Part shown: one piece after another, positions 58,835 through 64,000 of the stretch
Numbering within the stretch: the stretch's first letter is position 1
Layout of the letters: the number at the start of each line of letters is the position of its first letter
Assembly: GCF_001247745.1 (NCBI RefSeq)
Contig: NZ_LAIR01000002.1
Span: 248,001-312,000 of the forward strand
From: Luteipulveratus halotolerans
GTDB taxonomy: Bacteria > Actinomycetota > Actinomycetes > Actinomycetales > Dermatophilaceae
Length of the DNA stretch: 64,000 nt
Direction: 5' to 3'
The notes under the pieces: model-generated
The model's database searches: none
What the model was told of the DNA's origin: nothing
The model's input: the letters and a program-made list of their open reading frames with translations, nothing else
Position numbers and translations under genes: made by a program

Positions 58835-59748
58835 TGCGACCCACTCCGACCGGCGCGGGTGCGGGCGCGCAGCACGGCACGAGCGCGCCGCACCTCGGCG
58901 ACCAGCTCAGGGACGCGGCGCCACCACGGGGCCTTGACCGAGCCGTCGGGCAGGACCCTGCTGCGGGGACTGGCGGTGCGGAGCGCGATGCCGGCTGCCG
59001 CCCGTGCGGCCGAGATGCGGTGCCGCAGCCCGCCCGTGGACAGAGCGACGTAGAGGTGGAACGCCGTGGAGCGTCCACCGCCCGCGAGCAGCCGGTCCCA
59101 GGCGAGCTGCTCGGCGGGGTGCAGGTCGCCGGAGACCGGAACGCCGATCTCGGCCCAGAGATTCTCCAGCACCTGATCGGACCTGAAAGTCGTTGCGAGA
59201 GAAGCGAACTCAGCACGCATCGCGGCGTCATCCCGCAGCATCGTGACGATGCGCCTGCGGTCACTGCGGCTCCTGGGTCGGTCCGGCGTCCGGGCTGCGT
59301 GCACCGCGATGACCAGCGCCTGGCCGGCCCGGGACGGCACGTCGACCGCTCTCCCGGCGAGCTCGACCGTCTCTCGCGACTCCCACAGCCGCTCGAACAC
59401 GACGTCGGGGTCCTCGAAGAAGCCCGGGTAGAACGTGTGCAGGTCGATGTCGCACGGCCAGCGCGGGTGGTAGAGCTCGACCGAGTGGTCGGGGAAGAAG
59501 CGCGGGGCGGGCGACTGCACCCGGGTGCGCCACCCGAGGTCGCGCAGCGCCTGGACCACGGGCTCGGCGCGCCCGTCGACCAGCAGGTCGGCGTCCGTCG
59601 ACGGACCGCGCTCGCGGAATCCTTGGCGCGCAGCGGCCGGCCCCTTCAGGCCGAGCACGCGCACCCCCAGGGCCTCGGCCTCGCGAGCGACGAGGCCGTA
59701 GGCCAGCTCGACGGCCTCCGAGATCGAGAACGCAGTCTGCTGCGTCAT
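58831..59748 (-). CDS. Nucleotidyltransferase-fold protein of the exopolysaccharide cluster
   Basis: 305 aa. L-K-G-P-A and S-T-D-A-D-L-L-V-D near residues 34-55 form the nucleotidyltransferase G-S...D-x-D type core; D-I-D-L-H near 100 supplies another acidic residue. This family is found beside PqqD-like and HprK-like proteins in exopolysaccharide and peptide-modification clusters. Its role is not established. Overlaps both neighbours by 4 bp. Confidence 0.75.
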   Translation of the reverse strand: MTQQTAFSISEAVELAYGLVAREAEALGVRVLGLKGPAAARQGFRERGPSTDADLLVDGRAEPVVQALRDLGWRTRVQSPAPRFFPDHSVELYHPRWPCDIDLHTFYPGFFEDPDVVFERLWESRETVELAGRAVDVPSRAGQALVIAVHAARTPDRPRSRSDRRRIVTMLRDDAAMRAEFASLATTFRSDQVLENLWAEIGVPVSGDLHPAEQLAWDRLLAGGGRSTAFHLYVALSTGGLRHRISAARAAAGIALRTASPRSRVLPDGSVKAPWWRRVPELVAEVRRARAVLRARTRAGRSGSQ

Positions 59749-60053
59749 GCGCGACCCCTCTCGTGCGCGGCGGCGAGCTGGGCCAACGCGCCCTGCTCGA
59801 AGAGGCGGTCGATCAGCGGGATGACGGACGCTCGTACGACGTCACGATCGGCGGCGTACACCGCGCACAGGTGGTCGCACACGTCGTCCAGGGTCGCGTC
59901 GCGCGACAGGGCCTCCCAGGCGTCGGCCGCGGTGCCGTCGAGCACCAGCGGCTGGGCCGCGCCCGGCGGCAGCACCACGAACCGCCCCGCACCGGCGACC
60001 ACCAGCACGTCGGGGTGTGGCCGCCAGCGCGGCGTCGAGACGTGGCTGCTCAT
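59745..60053 (-). CDS. PqqD-like peptide-binding protein
   Basis: 102 aa from ATG 60053. P-L-V-L-D-G-T-A-A-D-A-W-E-A-L is the PqqD signature strand and helix, followed by a winged-helix-like C-terminus (V-I-P-L-I-D-R-L-F-E-Q-G-A-L). PqqD folds normally present a precursor peptide to a modifying enzyme; no radical-SAM gene or precursor is visible here. ATGA overlap with the upstream glycosyltransferase. Confidence 0.75.
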   Translation of the reverse strand: MSSHVSTPRWRPHPDVLVVAGAGRFVVLPPGAAQPLVLDGTAADAWEALSRDATLDDVCDHLCAVYAADRDVVRASVIPLIDRLFEQGALAQLAAAHERGRA

Positions 60054-60967
60054 CGGACCCGCACCTGGTTCGGGTCGAGGCGGGCGACGTACCGACGCAC
60101 ACCCCATCGGCGGACCTGACGCAGCCGGGACATGCGTGACGCCGCGGAGACCGACGTGCGGCCACCGAGCGTGCCCGCGATCGTCGTACAGGCCAGGTCG
60201 AGGCGGACCCACAGCGCGAACGGGTACGACCGGTGCAGTGCTGCGAGCCGCATGGTCGCGTCAGCCCGGGCCTGCTCGACCAGGACCGAGCTCTCCTTCA
60301 TCGAGAACGCCGCCTCGTGGCCGACGACCAGCTCTCGCAGCAGGAGCAGCGCGTGGCCGGCCGCAGCCGCGCGCAGGCTCAGGTCGGCGTCCTCGCCGTA
60401 GAGGAAGAAGTCGGGGTTGAACGGTCCGAGTGCGCGCAGCACGTCGGTGCGGGCGAGGAGGGCGCCGCCGCAGACCTTGCCGACAGGAGTGGACGGGCCC
60501 TCGATGGCGCGTACGCCGGCCGCCACCCGGCGGCGACGCAGCGCGCGCTCGGTCGAGGTCCACCAGTGCCAGTACGCGTCGACCTGGACCGCGCCGTGAG
60601 CCATGAGGTAGCCGGAGTAGAGCGCCGGCGTGGCGTCGGACTCCATGGCGAGGACGGCGTCGAGCGAGCCCTCGACGAGCCAGGCGTCAGGGTTGAGCAG
60701 GAGCACCAGATCGGACCGGGCGTGCTCGATCATCAGGTTGCAGGCGCGGCCGAAACCGAGGTTGTCGCCCGAACGCACGACCTCGGCACGCCACTCCGGG
60801 CGCTCCAGGACCGGTCGCGGGCTGGCGTTGTCGACCACGACGACCTGGACGTCGCGACCCAGTCTCGTCGCCTCGGCGCGGACCGATGCGATGCACCGGT
60901 CGAGCATCTCGGCCGGTGCGTTGTAGGCGACGACCCCGACGCTCAGCCAGGGACGGTCAGCGGCCAT
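60050..60967 (-). CDS. Glycosyltransferase family 2 (rhamnosyltransferase-like)
   Basis: 305 aa from ATG 60967. GT-A features: V-V-A-Y-N-A near the start, V-V-D-N-A-S, N-L-G-F-G-R-A-C-N and L-N-P-D-A as the D-x-D-like site. F-F-L-Y-G-E-D-A-D-L is the catalytic E-D region. Similar to rhamnosyltransferases of the WbbL type. Overlaps the flippase gene by 11 bp. Confidence 0.9.
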   Translation of the reverse strand: MAADRPWLSVGVVAYNAPAEMLDRCIASVRAEATRLGRDVQVVVVDNASPRPVLERPEWRAEVVRSGDNLGFGRACNLMIEHARSDLVLLLNPDAWLVEGSLDAVLAMESDATPALYSGYLMAHGAVQVDAYWHWWTSTERALRRRRVAAGVRAIEGPSTPVGKVCGGALLARTDVLRALGPFNPDFFLYGEDADLSLRAAAAGHALLLLRELVVGHEAAFSMKESSVLVEQARADATMRLAALHRSYPFALWVRLDLACTTIAGTLGGRTSVSAASRMSRLRQVRRWGVRRYVARLDPNQVRVR

Positions 60968-62255
60968 GGGGGACCTCCCGCTCGGGCACGAGAGCCGACG
61001 GTGCCGGCGTACGACGCGCCCACCGTCCGGCGCTCGCGCGCCGCCCCATCCAGATGAGGAACACGACGGAGGTGACCGCGAAGCCGGTGGGGGCAGCCGC
61101 GACGGCGAGGGTGTGCGACCCCGTGAACCACGCCGCCGTCCAGATCGCGACGACCAGCGCACAGCACGGCACGAGGTAGAGGTACTCCACGGCGGGGACG
61201 CCGATGCCCGACATCATCTGGGTGCCGACGGCGGTGAGGGCGTGCAACGAGAACGCGACCACGAGCAGCGTGAGCAGCGCGGGGTCCAGCGAGCGCCCGC
61301 TGAGCTGGTGCACGAGCAGACCGGCGGTGACGGTGGCGAGCCCGAGGACGACGACGACCGCGCCGCACGCCCGCAGCGCCGCACGGTAGATCCGCGAGAG
61401 CTGCTGCCGATCGGTGCGGTTGACCGCGGCGTCCGCGGCGAGCACACCGCTCAGCGCGATGACGACCAGCCGAGGCAGTCCGGCCAGCCGGGCGGCGAGG
61501 TCGTACCGGGCCAGCAGACCCACCGGCACCAGCGCGCCGACGACCCAGCGGTCGAGCTGGGTGAGACTCAGGCTCAACGTCGTGGTGCCGAGGCGGGCAC
61601 GGAGGAAGTCGCCGAAGTGCACGTCGTCCAGTGCGGCGCGCTCCCACCGGGGGAAGGGGCGGAACGCGTACAGGCACATGGCGGCCCCCGCGATCACGCC
61701 CCCGAGGGGCAGTGCCCACACGCCTGCGCCCAGCGCGAGGAGCGCGACGACGACGGTGGCCTGCAGCAGCGCCTGGCTCAGCACCGCGACCGTACGCCGC
61801 CGCAGCTCGCCCCGGACGAGCATCAGCCCCGTCGCGACGAGGGCTGCACTGCGCAGCGCGCCGCCCGCCGCCACCGAGAGCAGGAACGCCGACCCGGCCG
61901 GGCCGGTGAGCGCGAGGTCCTTGCCCGCGGAGTAGGGCAGCCACAGCAGCGCGAGCACGAGGCCGGGCGCGAGCGAGCCCAGCACGGCCAGGACGGTCGC
62001 GCGGACGAACCGGGCTCGGTCCAGTGAGCCCGCTCCCTCAGCCGCGAGGACGTACGGCGTGGCCCCGAAGTCGAAGACCAGCGTGATCGACAGGACCACT
62101 GCTCCCAGGGCCCAGGTGGCGTACTCGGCGTCGGACAGGAACGGCCGGGCGGCCAAGGGCAGGACGTAGAGCAGGCCGGACGCGACGAGTACCGGCAGGC
62201 CCGTCGTGACCATGCGCGTCGAGGCGTTGGGGATGCCCTTCCTCACACCGGCCAT
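60957..62255 (-). CDS. Oligosaccharide flippase (Wzx/MATE-like)
   Basis: 432 aa from ATG 62255 with about 12-14 hydrophobic segments; the longer upstream frame is basic, low in hydrophobicity and unlike the family. It belongs to the polysaccharide-export branch of the MVF/MATE group and should flip the undecaprenyl-linked repeat unit outward for the Wzy-type polymerase at 54344. Confidence 0.85.
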   Translation of the reverse strand: MAGVRKGIPNASTRMVTTGLPVLVASGLLYVLPLAARPFLSDAEYATWALGAVVLSITLVFDFGATPYVLAAEGAGSLDRARFVRATVLAVLGSLAPGLVLALLWLPYSAGKDLALTGPAGSAFLLSVAAGGALRSAALVATGLMLVRGELRRRTVAVLSQALLQATVVVALLALGAGVWALPLGGVIAGAAMCLYAFRPFPRWERAALDDVHFGDFLRARLGTTTLSLSLTQLDRWVVGALVPVGLLARYDLAARLAGLPRLVVIALSGVLAADAAVNRTDRQQLSRIYRAALRACGAVVVVLGLATVTAGLLVHQLSGRSLDPALLTLLVVAFSLHALTAVGTQMMSGIGVPAVEYLYLVPCCALVVAIWTAAWFTGSHTLAVAAAPTGFAVTSVVFLIWMGRRASAGRWARRTPAPSALVPEREVPHGR

Positions 62256-62368
62256 CCTGACGCCTCGGGACGCTCGCGGTGGGCGCCACGACGGAGGGGC
62301 GTCGAGATCGTTGAGGTACGGTCCCGGCACGGGTGGCGCAGCGCCACCTCGAACCTCGTGGAGGTGCC

Positions 62369-62899
62369 GTGCCGACCACCGTGCTGTTCGTGTGCACCGG
62401 CAACATCTGCCGTTCGCCGTACGCCGAGCGTTACGCCCGGCTGCTGGTCGAACGGGCCGGCGCCGCCGACTGGCAGCTGGGCAGCGCGGGCACGTCGGCG
62501 GTCGTCGGCGCACCGGTCGAGACGTCGATGGCCGCAGACCTCGCCCGGCACGGCGCCGACCCGGAGGGGTTCGCGGCGCGGCAGCTCACGCCGGCGCTGC
62601 TGACCGACGCCGACCTCGTGGTGACCATGGAGCGCTACCACCGCTCGTACGTCGTCGACGACCACCCGCTGCTCGCACGTCGCACCCTGACGCTGCGACA
62701 GCTGCAGCGTGCCGTCGCTGCACAACCGCCCGGGCTCACCGGTCGGCGCCTGCTGGACGCCGTGACCGGACAGGTCGTCGCCCCGCGACCCGGTGACAGC
62801 ATCGCCGACCCGTACGGCCGTGGCTCCGCGGCGATGCAGAGCGCGGCTGCCGCGATCCGCGAGGTCCTGGACGCCACCGTGCCGCGACTCCTCGACTGA
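62369..62899 (+). CDS. Low-molecular-weight protein tyrosine phosphatase
   Basis: 176 aa from GTG 62369 (GGAGGTGCC upstream). The P-loop C9-T-G-N-I-C-R15-S is at residues 9-16; the general acid is in I-A-D-P-Y-G near residue 150. As in Wzb/Wzc pairs it should dephosphorylate the tyrosine autokinase of this cluster. It is the only rightward gene in the cluster. Confidence 0.93.
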   Translation: MPTTVLFVCTGNICRSPYAERYARLLVERAGAADWQLGSAGTSAVVGAPVETSMAADLARHGADPEGFAARQLTPALLTDADLVVTMERYHRSYVVDDHPLLARRTLTLRQLQRAVAAQPPGLTGRRLLDAVTGQVVAPRPGDSIADPYGRGSAAMQSAAAAIREVLDATVPRLLD

Positions 62900-62910
62900 G
62901 CGGGCCAGGG

Positions 62911-62936
62911 GTACGCCGACCGGCTCGGCGGCGTAC
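62911..62936. terminator. Hairpin between convergent phosphatase and sugar-transferase genes
   Basis: gtacgccg (62911-62918) and cggcgtac (62929-62936) pair around a GC-rich loop. Confidence 0.45.
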
Positions 62937-62951
62937 GACACCGCCCCGGGC

Positions 62952-64000
62952 TCAGTAGGCACCGTTCTTGCTGACAACGGCGCGTGCAGTTTTGAGCAGG
63001 AGGAGCAGGTCACCGGTCATCGACCAGTTCTCGACGTAGAACAGGTCCTTCTGCACGCTCTCGGCCCAGGAGAGGTCGGACCGTCCGCCCACCTGCCACG
63101 GGCCGGTCATACCCGGTCGCACGTTGAGGCGACGACGCACGTGCGCCTCGTAGGCGTCGACCTCGGCCTGCACGTGCGGTCGCGGGCCGACGAGCGACAT
63201 CGTGCCGCGCAGCACGTCGAACAGCTGGGGCAGCTCGTCCAGGGAGAACCGGCGCAGCACCCGTCCGATCGGAGTCACGCGCGGGTCCTGACGCAGCTTG
63301 AACTGCACCGAGTTGCCCTCGTGCTGCTGGTGAGCCAGGGCATCGAACATCCGCTCGGCGCCGTCGGTCATCGACCTGAACTTGGTCATCGAGAACGGCG
63401 TGCCGCCCACGCCGATGCGCCGCTGCCGGTAGAGCACCGGCCCGCCGTCGTACAGCTTGATCAGCGCGGCGAGCACGAGCATGAGAGGTGCGAGCAGCAC
63501 GACGAGTGCCGCCGACGCGACGATGTCGAACAGGCGCTTCATCGTGACCCGCAGGCCGATGTAGTGCGGCACCTCGACGCTCATCAGCGGGAGCCCGTCG
63601 ATCGGCTGCCAGTGCACACGAGGGCCGGCGACGTCGGTCATCCCACTCATCAGCGCCATCCCGACGGTGGTGTCCTCGAGCGACCACGCCAGGGCGCGGA
63701 GGCGCTCGCGGCCGAGGCTGTCGTACCCGGCCACGATGACCTGGTCGAAGTCGATCGCCAGCCGGCTGTCGACGAAGTCGCGGGGGTCGCCGAGCTGGGG
63801 CACCCGGCGACCGTCGGGCAGCTCGACGGTCGCCGTCGACCCACCGCTCGCCACCGCGGCGACGCCGTACCCCGCTCTCGGGTTGTGCGAGATCCGCTGA
63901 AGGACGTACTCGACCTCGGACGGCGACCCCACGACGACCGAGCGACGCAGTCCGACGCCCCGTTCGCGCTGCGCGAGCAGCCTCCGGCGGTGCAGTCCCC
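62952..64000 (-). CDS. Priming sugar transferase (polyprenyl glycosylphosphotransferase), 5' end outside the window
   Basis: At least 349 codons, open to the window edge. An N-terminal CoA-binding-like domain is followed by a membrane helix and the catalytic domain: K-R-L-F-D-I-V-A-S-A, Y-R-Q-R-R-I-G, K-F-R-S-M, D-E-L-P-Q-L-F-D-V-L, M-S-L-V-G-P-R-P and R-P-G-M-T-G-P-W-Q. It loads the first sugar phosphate on undecaprenyl phosphate and starts repeat-unit synthesis. A GTG at 63932 is internal to the frame, so the real start lies beyond the window. Confidence 0.92.
   Translation of the reverse strand, partial: GLHRRRLLAQRERGVGLRRSVVVGSPSEVEYVLQRISHNPRAGYGVAAVASGGSTATVELPDGRRVPQLGDPRDFVDSRLAIDFDQVIVAGYDSLGRERLRALAWSLEDTTVGMALMSGMTDVAGPRVHWQPIDGLPLMSVEVPHYIGLRVTMKRLFDIVASAALVVLLAPLMLVLAALIKLYDGGPVLYRQRRIGVGGTPFSMTKFRSMTDGAERMFDALAHQQHEGNSVQFKLRQDPRVTPIGRVLRRFSLDELPQLFDVLRGTMSLVGPRPHVQAEVDAYEAHVRRRLNVRPGMTGPWQVGGRSDLSWAESVQKDLFYVENWSMTGDLLLLLKTARAVVSKNGAY

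Overview
The window is about 70% GC with dense, often overlapping genes. It carries Lsr2, a folE-folP-folBK-DUF3180 block, a two-gene LigD/Ku system, ClpC with paired N-repeats and a class F sortase. This points to an actinomycete, probably Micrococcales (Dermacoccaceae or Intrasporangiaceae-like); I cannot name the genus. No rRNA, tRNA, CRISPR array, transposase or phage gene was found.

Layout. 1-7.2 kb: a secreted-protein start, a serine hydrolase, a membrane-protein gene broken by an in-frame TGA, a Tat-exported metallophosphoesterase, a frameshifted alpha/beta hydrolase, and a GntR-MFS operon with an operator over the GntR start codon. 7.2-20 kb: housekeeping genes (ppa, dacB, a zinc protease, tilS, hpt), two paralogous secreted beta-propeller-like proteins, then ftsH-folE-folP-folBK-DUF3180. 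20-26.6 kb, accessory: class F sortase and a Thr/Pro-rich surface protein; a large RHS/YD-repeat protein whose signal peptide is separated from its body by a C8 tract in the wrong frame; an overlapping 58-aa two-helix membrane protein; and a pair of small membrane genes bracketed by dispersed palindromes. 26.6-36 kb: an orphan nuoD, an SRPBCC protein, a CarH/LitR-type B12 photoreceptor regulator divergent from a sigma-region-2-only protein and an SDR-TspO fusion, a TPR-membrane plus TPR-AAA pair, an EamA transporter and a CGNR zinc-finger protein. 36-39 kb: three tandem paralogous secreted proteins, the first degenerate. 39-50 kb: a MidA methyltransferase, a DUF2520 protein, Ada-AlkA and Ogt (alkylation repair), lsr2, an FhuF-like Fe-S protein, LigD polymerase and ligase, Ku, an HprK-like kinase, and a DUF559 protein flanked by an unusual array of GTGGGTCACAC boxes. 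50-52.7 kb: clpC. 52.8-64 kb: an exopolysaccharide cluster (tyrosine autokinase, polymerase, pyruvyl transferase, glycosyltransferases, PqqD-like protein, nucleotidyltransferase, flippase, tyrosine phosphatase, priming sugar transferase).

Strongest candidates for something new: (1) the RHS protein with a possible phase-variable C8 tract and a coupled candidate immunity protein; (2) the light-sensing module, whose regulator keeps the W-x9-E-H motif of CarH; (3) the box array with strict 29/46-bp periodicity on both sides of the DUF559 gene; (4) a 66-bp in-frame palindrome inside tilS.
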